Assembly: GCA_945859605.1 (NCBI GenBank)
Contig: OX243816.1
Span: forward strand, 33,397,509 to 33,461,508
Length of the DNA: 64,000 nt
DNA from: Lumbricus rubellus
Taxonomy: Eukaryota; Annelida; Clitellata; Crassiclitellata; Lumbricidae
Direction: 5' to 3'
Under the pieces are notes generated by a model. It did no database searches, was not told the origin of the DNA, and saw only the letters and a list, made by a program, of their open reading frames with translations. Below, in pieces: positions 1 to 12,037 of this stretch (the first letter of the stretch is position 1; the number at the start of each line of letters is the position of its first letter). The translations under genes were made by a program, and so were the position numbers.

Positions 1-543
1 GATAACTCTATAACTCTCATAGACTGCAAAACTGTATATTGTAGCTCGCTAGCTTACACATCAAGATTATATATATACAGTACATATAGATATGCAAAAG
101 TATTTTTGACCAACATTATCCATACTTCTCTCACAAAACAGGTTAGTACTGATGAGAGTGAGGACAAATTAATACTTCAAATAAGTTCACAGAATAATAA
201 AAACATGCCTTGAGTTCCGCATAAAATTTCATAACAAATTCATCACACACAACATATATTTATAAAGATTAATATTGAGTCTGGTGCCACTACGTATGTG
301 AACTAAGACTGAGATAATTATTCTTCCGCGTTACACGGGTGGGGTACATTTGTTGCATACACAGTGCTGTACACTTATAAAACTTTGACATGTGTCTGTG
401 TGCCCTTTCATCTGTGGATACCCCAACAACTTAGAACGATTTCCTTCTCTTATGAACCTGCACCCTCGACAGGCTAACTGTTCTGAATGCGGGTAGGAGA
501 CAAATAATTATAGTCCTAGGCCTGAACCTTAAAATTAATCGGA
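1..543. other. 3' flank of fibrinogen-related gene 1
   Basis: No gene is seen here. The stretch is downstream of the gene 1 stop on the minus strand. Segments around 260-300 and 440-543 match the regions after genes 2 (about 12665-12910) and 3 (about 22495-22805), so the duplicated unit reached past the coding end. It probably holds the 3' UTR; no clear AATAAA was found. Confidence 0.5.
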
Positions 544-1160
544 TCAGTTTTTCATTATCATCATCCGCCCGGCTGAACCGAAATACGTTGTGGCAAGTCC
601 TAGAGATTTAAGAGTTCCCCAGAAGATTTTTTTCCCCGATCCTGAATTCAGCGAAGACGTTCCGCACCAATTACACCACCAACCTCCACCATTTCCACTG
701 GCGCAGTTTCCGTCGTCAAAGTTGTCATTGTCGTCATCAAATGTGGTGAATTTCATTCCGTTGGTTATATATTTGGTCTCGGTTACAACTTTGAATGCAT
801 CTCCCGCATCTCCTATGTATCCGGCCACGTTTATGACGTACTTCTTAGCTTCGTTACTCAAGCTGAAAGACTCGTACTCGGCTGAATACCATTTCTTTGT
901 ATCGCTTGACTGAACTTCTACTCTTAACTTCCAGTTTGCACTAAGCAACAGTTGGTAGAGTTTCTCGTTTCCGAACCAGAAGTGTGTCCCAGTGGGATCT
1001 CCAAAACCATTTTTGTATTCAATCCACGATCTGTTGAATGCTGAACCGCCGTCTAGGACGTTGTTTTGTATGATCAACCAACCGTGAATGGATACCGATG
1101 GAACTGGTTGAGTGATGTTCGGAACAGTCAAATTGTAACTCACGTAGTCAGCCTGGAAGT
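544..1160 (-). CDS. Fibrinogen-related gene 1, exon 4 (fibrinogen C-terminal domain)
   Basis: This last coding exon encodes the fibrinogen-related domain (FReD), about residues 166-370 of the predicted 370-aa protein. Visible hallmarks are the HGWLI start, the GFGDPTGTHFWFGN block, the LRVEVQ and AEYESF strands, a calcium-loop-like DDDNDN stretch, the CASGNGGGWW motif and the terminal RMMIMKN. The acceptor is TCTCTCTTAG with phase 1, matching the phase 1 donor of exon 3. The frame is open to the stop. In this family the domain usually binds acetylated or other carbohydrate ligands; the ligand here is unknown. Confidence 0.9.
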
Positions 1161-1671
1161 CTAAGAGAGAGATATGTACATTCATTTTTTTATAATTAAA
1201 AACAGGCGAATTGACCATGAGTGCTCAATCTTAAAAACATAGGAACGTGGAAATCGGATGTTAAAAGCGCATTAACAGCTTCTAAGCTAGGCGTATCTCA
1301 TGATAAGACACAGGCACTATGACCTCCATGACTTTAATGATGGCAGCAATTATTGGAAAAGCATAATTATTCCAGACAGTGGTATTTATGCGGATCAGAA
1401 ACTGCTTTAAAAATTAGTTTAAAGATAAATACAAGTCTGAGAAACATTACTCAGATATTTGCGTCTCACAGGATTATTTTTACATTTTGCGCAAAATAAA
1501 TTTGTAGGATAGCTGGGCGGCCTCTAGCATTGTTTCTTAATCGAAACATCACGACTATATTATTATTATTAGGCTACTTTTATCATCAACTTATCTAAGC
1601 TTGAAATGAAATAAATGGCTCCAGTATGACTATAACAAAGATAGGAGGTATCGGTGGTGGTAATCAATTTT

Positions 1672-1725
1672 GGGAAACAAGAAATCGACGGAGTCCTTTC
1701 GGAATCCATCGATTTCCTGTTTCCC
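1672..1725. repeat. Hairpin-forming inverted repeat in gene 1 intron 3
   Basis: Two 25-bp arms (1672-1696 and 1701-1725) are inverted copies with about four mismatches, separated by TTTC. The rest of this 1193-bp intron shows nothing else recognisable. The four-base loop is too short for a normal pre-miRNA. Confidence 0.55.
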
Positions 1726-2353
1726 TTTTCCAAGGGAACTCTAGGCTATATATATAGGGGCTACCCGTTTAGTGTCATTCTCTTGAGGACGTCAAAGACC
1801 ATAGCCTGTTATAAGACGTCGTTAAAACTCTTATCCTGCCATTCTCTTCGTTTGTGCTTTGTCACTCTTTGATTTGATTTAGCAAATGTGTTTCGTTGAC
1901 TTGTCTGATTGATGGCTCGAAACACCGGTCTTTGCCTTGCTTGCAAGCATAAAATCGCTCTGATTATTTTATCCGTCGCCAGTGATCCAAATACCAACTC
2001 AAGCCGTTTTCCACAGACTTCTAACAAACTTTAACAATTTTCCATCCGCTGTGGTAGCCTGAGACTGTGCATTTAATTTTCAAATGCACCTCAACAATGC
2101 AACTTTAATGAATGAGTGTGTAGGTTTTCCAGTTTATTTGGTCCGAGTCAGCCAACCAGTGTCGTGCCGCTCTGTACACTGTACAGGCCTACCTGAGAGA
2201 TCATTCAAGCCATGAATAATTCTTCACAGTATTTTCGGAAATAGCGTTGAAACAAGTAGGGTCTATAGGTGCCTTACCTTTTGCCACGTGCTTTGTGCAT
2301 TTATTGCAAGGAAAAGAAATACTTACAGACATTATACAATTTATATTACTTAC

Positions 2354-2509
2354 TGAAAGCTAAGCAGGTTGCCCAGAATCGTTTCGCACGAAGGCATCCG
2401 ATGTCTGATGGGTCGGTGATGTTCTGTGCGCAATTGTAGAAGATGTTTCCGTTGTAGGTGAACGGGAACGAGCAGCATTCAGGCGGAATTATAGTGTTCG
2501 TTGCAATGA
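2354..2509 (-). CDS. Fibrinogen-related gene 1, exon 3 (fibronectin type II-like domain)
   Basis: This 156-nt exon has phase 1 at both ends. The acceptor is a pyrimidine tract ending GTCGAAG; the donor is TTTCA|GTAAGT. The peptide carries C-S-F-P-F-x-Y followed by seven residues and a cysteine, as in the fibronectin type II signature. The tryptophan normally next to the third cysteine is glycine here (GC instead of WC), and the exon ends with a FWATC segment. All four paralogues have the same exon length and these features. Confidence 0.85.
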
Positions 2510-3110
2510 CTTCGACGAAAAGAAAACAAAAATGGACATATTTTCAAACATAGTCCCACAAACCTGTTTAAAAACGTTTTAGTCGAATCTGAATGAGTTG
2601 TATTCTTTCAATGATATGAGTTCAAGGAGACATCTAATTTATTATTTACCAACTTTGAAAATGTGCTGCTTCACGAGGAAGTCAAGCAGTAGCTATCTTT
2701 TAAAAACCTAGTGCTTAACAATTATGTCTATGCTTACTCTTAATGTCTCTGCAGGCAATGTCCTCATAGTTCAAAGGGTTTTGCTTTTCTGTTTCACCTG
2801 GTGTTTCTTTCCCTGACTCTATAGCAACTTCTTGCCCCTTTCTTCTTTCCTCTTTCCATCTCCTATCGCTCCCAGATTTGGCTTCTGTTGACTTTTATAA
2901 TAACACTGCCTATAGCTGGAATGCTCGGCGTTGCCCGGAAATTTAGGTTATTCTTCTCCTCCAACTTAGCTTCACCCGCCTCTGTGGGGCGGGTTCGCCA
3001 CCCCTCTGGGGGTATATCCTCTTCACTCTCTCCATCCTCTCGCACTCCTTTCCCACTCCACTCCCGTCTCGTTCCACCCATCACCCCTTCCTTTCTCTTT
3101 TCTCCCCTTC

Positions 3111-3310
3111 CAGACACAGAGAGAGACAGAGAGACAGAGGGGAGAGAGAAGCAGGCATGCTTGAGAAAGAGAGAGACAGAGAGACAGAGAGAGAGACAGA
3201 GACAGACAGCGATAGAGAGAGCGAGAGAGAGCGAGAGAGTGCGAGAATGTGCGAGAGAGAGAAAGAGACAGAGACAGACAGACAGACAGACAGACAGGCA
3301 GACAGAGAGG
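3111..3310. repeat. (GA)n/(GACA)n microsatellite
   Basis: About 200 bp of GA and GACA repeats in intron 2 of gene 1. It creates long Ser/Leu-rich and Arg/Glu-rich reading frames on both strands that are artefacts of the repeat. Confidence 0.95.
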
Positions 3311-3420
3311 GGTCTGTTCCAGAGAGGCAAAGACATAAGCAAGAATACTTGAGCCAAACATATACATGTATAGTTGACACTGTAACAAAACTACTCTTAA
3401 ACAAATACATTAATACAAAC

Positions 3421-3457
3421 CTCCGTCGCAAACATCGTCCGCTGGCAAATCGTTTCT
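3421..3457 (-). CDS. Fibrinogen-related gene 1, exon 2 (37-nt microexon)
   Basis: The 37-nt exon lies between the acceptor GCTTTCAG and the donor GTTTGTATT and reads RNDLPADDVCDG plus one base. It is phase 0 in and phase 1 out, which is needed to join exon 1 (phase 0) to exon 3 (phase 1). The same exon is at 15178-15214, 27377-27413 and 58856-58892 in the other genes, with identical length and splice sites. Confidence 0.85.
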
Positions 3458-4396
3458 CTGAAAGCAAAAAGCATTTTAATTATTTAAAAGGCAATTTCAT
3501 TGACAAGCGCAAAAAATCTCTTTTGAAAAAACTTGATATCAATACGTTATTTATGATTAGCCCAGAGCATAAAGCAATGACTGTCTCTATGCATGGGCCG
3601 AGACTTTGGGGAAGAGGGGGGGGCGAACGGATGGCGCCGAAGGAAGGACGCGAAAGTTTGGGCTGACTAAAAATCGAAAATGGCTCAGTCGCCGACGAAA
3701 TTTTCCATTTTTGCCGGCAAAAATTTCTGACGACCTTTTTCTAGTCATCCGGCCGAAATCTCAGAAAAAAACACCTTTTTACCCGTGAAAAAGTTGATGA
3801 CCTTTTTTCACCCGGTCGAAATCTCTTTCCTCCACTGTATGCAGTGTGTGTCTTCGTGCTTCGTGTGATGTATCCATGCCCTGACACTCAACAATTAGGG
3901 GGTTGGGGGATGGCAAATGCATGGACCGTCCCCCCCAACACATTCATTAAGGGGCCGTTCCCTTTAAGTCTCCGCCCATGTCTCTATCCCATGCGACAGG
4001 AGTTAATGGGAAGTCAACGGTTGGCAACTGTTGCAATAGGAAGTTAACGGTTGGCAACCGTTGCAATGTTGCTACCGCTACAACACTCGAGGACCTTCGT
4101 GTATCGGTCGGTATGCGAGACCAGGGTCCAAATTGAACAGAGAGCCAATCAATCACACCCATACAATTCTGCGTTCAACATGCTGGTCAATTAATTACTG
4201 ATGACTTTTAGTTCTGTAAGTTCGAGGTACGTATACGTCAGAGACAAAAAATTAATGTCATTTATAATGCATAACATCCAACTGTAACAGAGACTTGCAT
4301 GACTCTCTATGATAGATGGCGAGACTCATTGTGTGCATTCTGTCCGTCTGCCGCTCTACACGCGTCTGATATTATTCATTCGAATGCTCGTGTATT

Positions 4397-5390
4397 TCAA
4401 TCTAGTGTATAATTTAAAGCTTGATTATTGCGCCGTTCACAAGAGTGACCATTCTGTAGAGCTAAGCTTATAGTGCGAGTACCCAAGAAAACAATGGATT
4501 GAATGAGGGAGAGTGTAGGAACCCGAGAAAACAATGGATTGAATGAGGGAGAGTGTAGGAACACATCTGAAAAGAATTGAAACAAATAAAGAGGAGGAGA
4601 GGACATTCGGGAGACAAAGAGCCCATGCCGGTTCGAAGAGCGGAGGGTTCGGAGAAAGGCTGTAGAATGAGGAGAGCGAATGAGATCGACAAAAAATATT
4701 TCGGAGCATAATCCGGCTATAGGGTTTACTCGAGGAGCAAAGCAAGGACTTAGAATCATAGTTGTTTAAAACGCTTTTTTCGTCATTTATTCGCTCCCAA
4801 AAAAGTCGGTTTTTCGGGGTTTTTTAACATGGTTTTATTCCTTTTTTATGTGACGCTATTTCTTTATTTTCTGTCTCTTATTATTTTCCTTAATTTTACT
4901 TTTTACGTTTTCAGCCCAATCTGAAGGTTAAATTCAGCTAACTGATGTCACTATTTAGCCTAATTGTTTAACGTCATCATTTAAGAGATAGGCCTACATG
5001 TACGCTTAGTAAGTAAACAAGGGCTTTAATTTTAAAATGCAGTTTAAAATGCAAAAAGTCAAATTATTTTCCATTTCCGTTTCCTCCCTTTTTTCCGTTT
5101 AGAAAAATAATAAAACGACGTTTTTTCGGTTTTTTATTCAGTTTTCATAGGTTTTTACACCTATGCTTAGAACCGTGGTATGTAAAAGGAAGCTAGTGTT
5201 GTTGATTGGCCATATACAAGATGTGGGAGAATGTGGAAAAACGAGCAATCGATCTAGCAGCAGCTCTAAGGTCAGACTGAATAGAAGCAAGGCGACAGAG
5301 TCACAGAGCCGTTTTTAAGGTTCTGGGAACGTCGGTGCAAAAGCTACCACAGGGGCGCGTGCCGGTTGAGCGACCACTTTTGTCCAAAGC
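4397..5390 (-). mobile_element. L2/CR1-like non-LTR retrotransposon relic
   Basis: Reading the minus strand, 4590-4700 encodes a piece like LRTLRSSNRHGLFVSR, matching the C-terminal region of the retrotransposon at 43210-44162. A second piece near 5210-5330 matches the same element around 43620-43720. The relic contains a tandem duplication of about 39 bp (4484-4563) and many stops. It lies in gene 1 intron 1. Confidence 0.6.
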
Positions 5391-6758
5391 CATGTGTCGC
5401 GTGCATTAGGGCAATGTGAACATTATAGGCCTAATACCTTATGTGCCTAAACAGAGGTCATAGTCTACTCATAGAACCCGTTAACACTGTTTCTCAAAAC
5501 GATGTGACCAATCTCAAATACACCAATGACAGATCGCTGCATCCTGCAGCAAATGTTTAGATGTCATATGCAAAATTAAAGTGCTCAGGCAGGCCTATGC
5601 CAAAACTTGAATTTGTTTTCAGACATATAGGCTAATCTCTGTCACGCAGTGTGGTTAACTAAGAGTCTCTGCAGATAAAAGTTTTTTGCCTACGCTAAAC
5701 AGTGGAAAACCACGAGGATCGTTAGTGCTGTTGTAGTAAGCTTAACTGTCTGAAAATGATATTTAGCATACCTGTTTTGACAATTTAAAGTTCTGGCGCG
5801 GTTGAAATGTTCGCATTTTTTAAAACTACTTTTCTGCTCCCTGAAAGGTTTTGGCAAACACTGGCTAATGAAGCATCCAATTATCATTATCATGGGCTGT
5901 CGATAATCATGACTTCGGTGATGGCCCAGGCTGCCCAGCCCTCGTTGCGTGCTGAATAGGCCTTACTGTCAAGGGGTAATTCGCAAACTAAATAGGTCTC
6001 ATTACTTTGACATGGCGTATTTGGATCATAATATTTCTCGACAATCATCTCAGTCTGAATTTCAAAGGTATTATCAGAAGCGGAAATACTTGAATCTAGT
6101 CCTGCATTTGCATTTCAGATTCATGAACTGCATGCATCATCGATTTGTTGCGTCAGCAAAACTAAGGCGGATGAGCTAGTTCGGCCAAAATAGCTGTATA
6201 AAAACGTTTACTATAGGCTTTTAATCCACTGTTCTGTCTATGCTTGTTAACTGTCGCGTTGTGTCGACCGGTTATTTTGTCAATAAAACGAATATATATA
6301 GGCCTAATCGACTACAATGCATTGCGCAATCGTCGAGTCTGCGAGTCTCACTCGCCTGTCGGTTCTGTGCTCCGAATTTTTTTTATTTAAACGTTTTATT
6401 CATTGTCTAAATGCCGTCAGGTCATAGGACATCCTAATGCATTAATAGCCTACAAGTGAATTTTCAAATTCAAGTAGGTAATTAATTAGTAGTAGGTTAC
6501 TATTATAAACGTTTCAACGCTTTAAAAAATTACGTCACATTCAGTGAAATATCAGTATCAACATAGTATTGTTAAAATAATCTGGGCTTCAACGTAGGCC
6601 TATAAATCCAGTCTTGCAAGATTAGTCATTGTACAAAAAGCGTGTCAGTAAGCAAGCACGCAGCGTAAGTGAATTTAGCTAAATTAACTTAATGTTTTTT
6701 ACACTTACTGATTTAACAAAAAGTTTACGTTAGACTGAGACTCGCGTAAGACAGTTGT

Positions 6759-6990
6759 GGGGCGCGGTGGTGTAATGGTGGTGTCGTTGCACTTGCCTTG
6801 GAGCCGGAAGGTTCAAGGTTTGAATCCACCTCGCCGCGTAAGGACCTTGGGCATGGGCAAGTCCTTCACTCGCAATTGCTCAGCGCTTCGCTTTGAAACT
6901 CCGATGCAGTGTCCGCTCTACATTCGGGAGCGCCTCTGAGTAGCGAGATAGCTTGAAGGGGCGCTATAACAAATGCACATACAAACAAAT
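6759..6990 (+). mobile_element. tRNA-derived SINE
   Basis: A tRNA-like head starts at about 6759, with a box A-like GTGGTGTAATGG (about 6767) and a box B-like GGTTCAAGGTTTGAATCC (6810-6827). The 3' part has the stem GCGCCTCTGAGTAG ... GGGGCGCTATA seen in other retroelement tails of this window. It lies in gene 1 intron 1. Confidence 0.75.
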
Positions 6991-7228
6991 TTGGCCAACA
7001 GGCAGCAACAAAACTCGGCTCAGGGCAGTCGATTGCACCTATGTTAAAAACGGCCCTGCCTTGTGGTTACTTTTTGCACCGGTGTTCGCAGAGCCTTAAG
7101 GGGGGCACTTGCCCCCCTGGAAAATTGAAACTTATTTTTCTAACTACTACTTTTGGGTTTTTAGCAAATTTCTTCGCATTAAAGCACTAATGATATGAAT
7201 GCTGCACACAGTGAAAGTCAGAAATCTA

Positions 7229-8384
7229 CAGGGTGGGCCAAAAAAAGAGACCCCTTAGACTTTTGCCAATATCTTGACCAAAAGTAAGAATTTCAAATTG
7301 AAATTTTACAGTCTTAAAGACAATTCATATTTACACCATATGGCCAGATATCATCAAAATATTTCAAACAGAACAAAAGTTATACCACGTTTAGTGAAGG
7401 CACCCACCATTTTTTGTCGATTCAAAAACCCGACGCAACAAAAAGTAACACAAAATCAACACAATTATTCTGGCCAATATCTTGACCAGAAGTAAGAATA
7501 TAAAAATGAAATTTTAGACGCTTAAAGACAATTCATCTCTACAAATGATGGCCAGATTTCATCAAAATATGTCAAACAGAACAAAAGTTATATCACTTTT
7601 AGTGAGGTCACCCCCCATTATTTGATGTTTCAAAGAGGTAACGCAGCAAAAAGTAGCAAAAACACGATTTTATTAAGTCTCATCTCATATAATTGTTCTC
7701 AAACAGCCTTGATATTGCCAGACGATCATTATTATTACTATTTTAAAAAAATAGAGTACCAGCGTAGCTGCATGTCACTGAGAAGTCACTTAGCAAGAGG
7801 ACGCTCAAATTGGTAAATAAGGAGTCTGTCAGATTAATCAGGGGTCCATCAAGAACTTTGCAAAGAGACTCAAAAGAAGTTTTGACACTGGTATTGGGCA
7901 CATTGAACACAAGTTGTGAAGCACTACCAAGTTTATTTGACTACAGTTATTTGAGAGGAGACTTAATAAAATCGTGTTTTGTGACTTTTTGTTGCGTTTC
8001 GTTTTTGAATCATCAAAAATGGTGGGTGGTCCCGCTAAAAGTGGTATAACTTGTGTTGTGTTTGAAATATTTTGATGAAATTTGGCTTTAGTGTGTAAAT
8101 ATGAATTGCCTTTAAGCCTGTAAACTTTCATTTCGAAATTCTTACTTTTGGTGAAGATACTGGCAAAAAAACTAATTTTTTGCGTTTCGTTTTTGAATCG
8201 TCAAAAAACAGGGGGCGGCCTCACTAAAACTGATATAACTTTTGTTCTGTTTGATTTATTTAGATGAAATCTGGCCATCATGTGTAAATATGAATTGCCT
8301 TTAAGACTGCAAAATTTCATTTCAAAATTCTAACTTCTGGCCAAAATATTGTCAAAAAACCTAGGTTTTTTTTGGCCCACCCTG
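7229..8384. mobile_element. Non-autonomous mariner-type fold-back element
   Basis: The ends are inverted repeats beginning CAGGGTGGGCCAAAAAA, flanked by TA on both sides, as expected of Tc1/mariner insertions. The 1156-bp interior has no transposase but repeats one segment of about 150-200 bp, twice in one direction and twice inverted, so the element could fold back on itself. A broken relative starts at 59529. Confidence 0.8.
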
Positions 8385-9340
8385 TATGTTTAGAAATATC
8401 TGTAGAAATAAACGTGTTCTTAATTTTCTGCTTTGCATTATCAACATCTTGTTAAAAGCTGGAACAGTGACGATTGGCTGTTGATGCTCTATATTTCTCC
8501 GGCATCTGTTGATGCTGTATATTTCTATCGATTATGGCCTACTTGATTGGAATCTCGCTGTCATGCAACCTTTCGCACCTGCAAAAAATTAAGTATCAAT
8601 AGAAGTAAGCTTAGCTAGAGGAACACTTGCACCTTAAAACTGACACCTATGTTTTGTTCACTTATTCATTCATTCAATAGACTTTGTAATATTACAGCGC
8701 CGCTTCAGGAACCAACTTTTAACATCTACTTTTTATTAATTTTTTTAAATTTCTTCGCACTAAAGAAACTATTCATATTAAAGCTGATACACAAAATTAA
8801 ACTGAAAAATTTGCATTAAGAAATTTCATTGAAACATACTCGTGCTTTTAATTACCAGCTTTGCATTTTTCAAGCCCTTGCTACTAAAACATTTACGGTA
8901 ACTGTGATCATCGAAAAAAATTTGCCCCCTGCAAAATTTTTTGCGGACGCCCATGGCCGGATTTAGAAATGTGGGAACACTGTTCGGAAAATTTTTGCCA
9001 TCTTCGATTGAAAAATCTGGACCCTTTTTAGTCGTTTGTTCGAGAGTTCTTTACAAATAGGGCCTGCCGATTTCCCCGTCCGAAACAACTGACGACCTTT
9101 TTAGTCGTTTGGTCGACATTTCGTTAAAATAATATACAAATTTGTCCAAAACTTGTTTCTCATGTGTGGGGCCCATCTGAAGTGTGAGAGCCCTGTTAGG
9201 CCGAACATGTTGAACATGCCTTAATCTGGCCGTGCTGGCATGCCAGTTTCTTATCAGAGTCCAGGACTCCAGGGTTGAGGCCATAGGTACTTGTTTGTAT
9301 GATTGTTCTGATAATTATATAATTGTTACAGAATAATTAA

Positions 9341-9364
9341 ATAAATAAATAAATAAATAAATAA
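9341..9364. repeat. (AAAT)n microsatellite
   Basis: About six copies of AAAT or its rotation in gene 1 intron 1. Confidence 0.9.
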
Positions 9365-9466
9365 TCGGGCTAAAGCGAATATAGGCGTGTAAAGAATGAG
9401 CTGCGCTTTAGAACTTGGCTAACTTGTTAACTTCATCTCATGATTTAGGCTAATTCTGCCGTTTAC

Positions 9467-9769
9467 CTGGTAGTGCACGCATTTGTTAGCAGATCTGAAG
9501 AAATCAATTGGAGGGTAATGGAAGAGTTCGCACTTCCCGGTATCTGCGTAGTAGTTCGCCGAAACACAGGCTTCGGTTGGCACACAGTGTTCCAACAGGC
9601 AACTCACTCGACGCCGAACACCATAGACGACAACAGAGGGCGCGTTCACGGAACAAACGGTTAGATCTTTACCAGCTTTAACTTGGGAGTACTGGTTGAC
9701 TGAAAGGTTTCCGTCGACCAGAAAGATCTTGATGAACCCTGCCAGGATCCACATAGGAGCGGAAAGCAT
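9467..9769 (-). CDS. Fibrinogen-related gene 1, exon 1 (signal peptide and PAN/apple-like domain)
   Basis: First coding exon of gene 1; the CDS joins 9467-9769, 3421-3457, 2354-2509 and 544-1160 on the minus strand (1113 nt, 370 aa). The ATG at 9769 is chosen because it aligns with the start in the other copies; an in-frame upstream ATG at 9823 lies beyond the shared start. Residues 1-20 form a hydrophobic signal peptide. Six cysteines then follow a PAN/apple-like spacing (VCSVN, CLLEHC, ACVSAN, KCELF, KCVHY). The donor is CAG|GTAAAC, phase 0. The product is probably a secreted lectin-like or immune recognition protein; this role is inferred from the domains. Confidence 0.85.
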
Positions 9770-9830
9770 TTTGATTTGGCAGCGCGATGGCGAGTGAAAC
9801 CTGCTATAAAAATATTTCACCAAACGAAAA

Positions 9831-9838
9831 TCTTTATA
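9831..9838 (-). promoter_or_regulatory. TATA-like box of gene 1
   Basis: TATAAAGA on the minus strand, 62-69 bp upstream of the exon 1 ATG. The paralogues have TATA-like boxes at nearly the same distance, followed upstream by a shared ACAGTAGGTG-like segment. Confidence 0.65.
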
Positions 9839-9850
9839 TTACAGTAGGTG

Positions 9851-9913
9851 CATATAATATTCGTTTATTAACATATAATATTCGTTTATTAACATATAAT
9901 ATTCGTTTATTGA
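9851..9913. repeat. Three 21-bp tandem repeats just upstream of the gene 1 TATA box
   Basis: Three near-identical copies of CATATAATATTCGTTTATTA start at 9851, 9872 and 9893. They are absent from the corresponding place in the other three genes. Confidence 0.9.
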
Positions 9914-10429
9914 CATTCAATCTGACAAACCGCAGAATGATTATACAGGTACAGGTTATACGAAATACGGCCCACTATAGCACGACACGCAGGTCGGCTT
10001 TACAGCAGTGGGTTAGGCTTAACACTAAAGGCAGGCCCTATATTATAGGCCATGTAGGACCATAAGTATTGATAATATTATTATGTTTTCTTAGTATACT
10101 TTGTTCACAGCTGCATCAGTTCAATTTTTCTATTGTTGAAATTAAATGCCTGCTTTTAGTTTCATTCGGACCAGTTTGCACAAGTAGTCACGCTAGCTCT
10201 TCGGCATCATCCAATACTGTACTGCACAACCAGAAACGTTTATTGAAATAAATAGAACTATAAATTAGAAAATTTCTCAACGAAGCACCATAATTTATCT
10301 GCTCTCACCTTAAAACTCGAAGCTCCCAGCTCTAGCTGTGACGTCCAGGGAGTAGAGCCTAACTTATGGGACTCGTGTCTTATTTTTATAATAAATGGGA
10401 GTGCCTTTGTGAATTAGCCAAATGCGAAG

Positions 10430-10850
10430 GGTTCTCACACTGTATACACGAATATGCGCGGCTTCCATTCAATTGGCATGTCCCCATTTAGACTTCATGG
10501 ACAATGGTTCTCATTGATCTATTATTATGGTGACATGCTCTATAATTCAAAGCCGAACCTGCAGCCTGCAACCTATTGATCATTAACAATTATTGACGCA
10601 CTTTGTTTGCAAATGTGAGATTTATGTTGCATGGTGTCGACGATGGTGTCCACCTTGGTGGTGGAGAGATCGATTACAAAGGGTTATTATTATTGTCATC
10701 GATATCATCATTATTGTAAGCAACACCATCGTCGTTGTCGTCGTCGTCGTCGTCGTGGCCTTTCTCTTGCTCGCCGTCGTCGACCTGTTATCATCGACTC
10801 CCAGCGAAGGCCATAAACTTTGTTCCTGAGACGACAACAGTAGCTGGACA
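10430..10850 (+). repeat. Interspersed repeat family A copy with CGT/GTC microsatellite
   Basis: This copy shares an ordered set of landmarks with others at about 16240, 19690, 20690, 31870, 49205, 52080, 62050 and 62816. The landmarks are a TTCCTTTCAATTGG-like segment, a GGTGACCAT segment, GATGTCATGGTGATGGAG, a CAT or CGT trinucleotide tract, and a GCCGTCGTGGACCTGTTA-like segment. Here the CGT tract is at 10730-10762. Confidence 0.6.
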
Positions 10851-11039
10851 ACTTTATGCGGCGCCAGTGTGGTGGACTGGTGGGGTTTTGGTTATTAATC
10901 AATCGACACTCGTTAGAATAGTTGAATGCGCCATAAAATAAGAGCCACCCACAATCCCACGTAAACCCTAATGCATTAATAATTAGGCCTACTGCCAACA
11001 AAATGCGGTTTGTATTTTACGACGTTTTGCCTTCAAAGC

Positions 11040-11848
11040 GTTGCGCTATTAATTTTGTGTGTGCCTCGACGCTCTACGTTTCAGCTTCGGGACATCTATC
11101 TAGAATGCGTAGACCCTTTGACACTGTTCATTGATTGACAGTCCGCTTTGCCTTTGAATCCGTTGCAGTAAGCGCGGATGGTAGGCTACGATTTTGCGTC
11201 GTATCCGTTTTGAAAAATTTGGGATGGAATTGGCAATGAAAATAATCATTTACAGCGAGGCTTTCCCAGGTATAAAATTGGACCTTTTAAACTTTTGACG
11301 AAGGCTGGAGAAAGAAAACTTTGTCAGTTCCGCCTAGTTTCTTCCTCTCCACCATCATCATTTTCTCCTCTTTGTCTCCTCCCTTCTCTTCTCTCGTCTG
11401 CTCCACCTTCATTTAATTCTCCTTCTTCACCTTCTGCTCCGTGCACCTTCATTTCATTCTCACCCAACTACTCCTCTGCTTTCGCGCCCTTATTTTACTC
11501 CTTCTGTTAGACATGCTGACGTGGGTACTTAGTTAAAATGCAATGACATTGTGTTTTTTTCACATTTTAATAGCTCACAATGTCTTCATAATATAGGCCT
11601 AATGGATAACCTTTCACAGTCGAATCACTTTGTGGCGACACATAGACCTATCTTAACAGCTCATAATCACATTTTCAGTCTCTAGGCTTGAATTAATCGA
11701 ACATTGTCAATCAGGGGCTGTACAAGTTTAAATTTTCATCACAGATTCTAAATTTGTGACGTTTCAACATTTATATTTTCAGATTCTTATGAACTCCAGC
11801 TTCAATAGAGCGCAAGAGTATTTTAAAGTGACAGATGTGGCAAAGATT

Positions 11849-11849
<1 letters not shown>
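11040..11849. other. Intergenic DNA without a recognisable gene
   Basis: Only a pyrimidine-rich tract (about 11330-11510, TCC/TCT repeats) stands out; its open frame is low complexity. No exon of the fibrinogen-related family is present. Confidence 0.6.
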
Positions 11850-11935
<86 letters not shown>

Positions 11936-11965
11936 GCGAGAGAGAGAGAGAGAGCGAGAGAGAGC

Positions 11966-12023
<58 letters not shown>

Positions 12024-12037
12024 AGGGAGAGAGAGAG
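11850..12037. repeat. (GA)n microsatellite
   Basis: About 190 bp of nearly pure GA repeats with scattered C. The long Arg/Glu and Ser/Leu frames here are repeat artefacts. Confidence 0.97.

Noticed and set aside
2863..3467. Long Ser/Leu-rich and Arg/Glu-rich reading frames on both strands
   Set aside because: They translate a GA/GACA microsatellite in all frames; no domain or codon signal.
3385..3540. Plus-strand frame conserved in introns of genes 1 and 3 (NGNFID-like)
   Set aside because: The conservation comes from the minus-strand 37-nt exon and flanking intron copied with the gene; gene 2 has stops in that plus frame.
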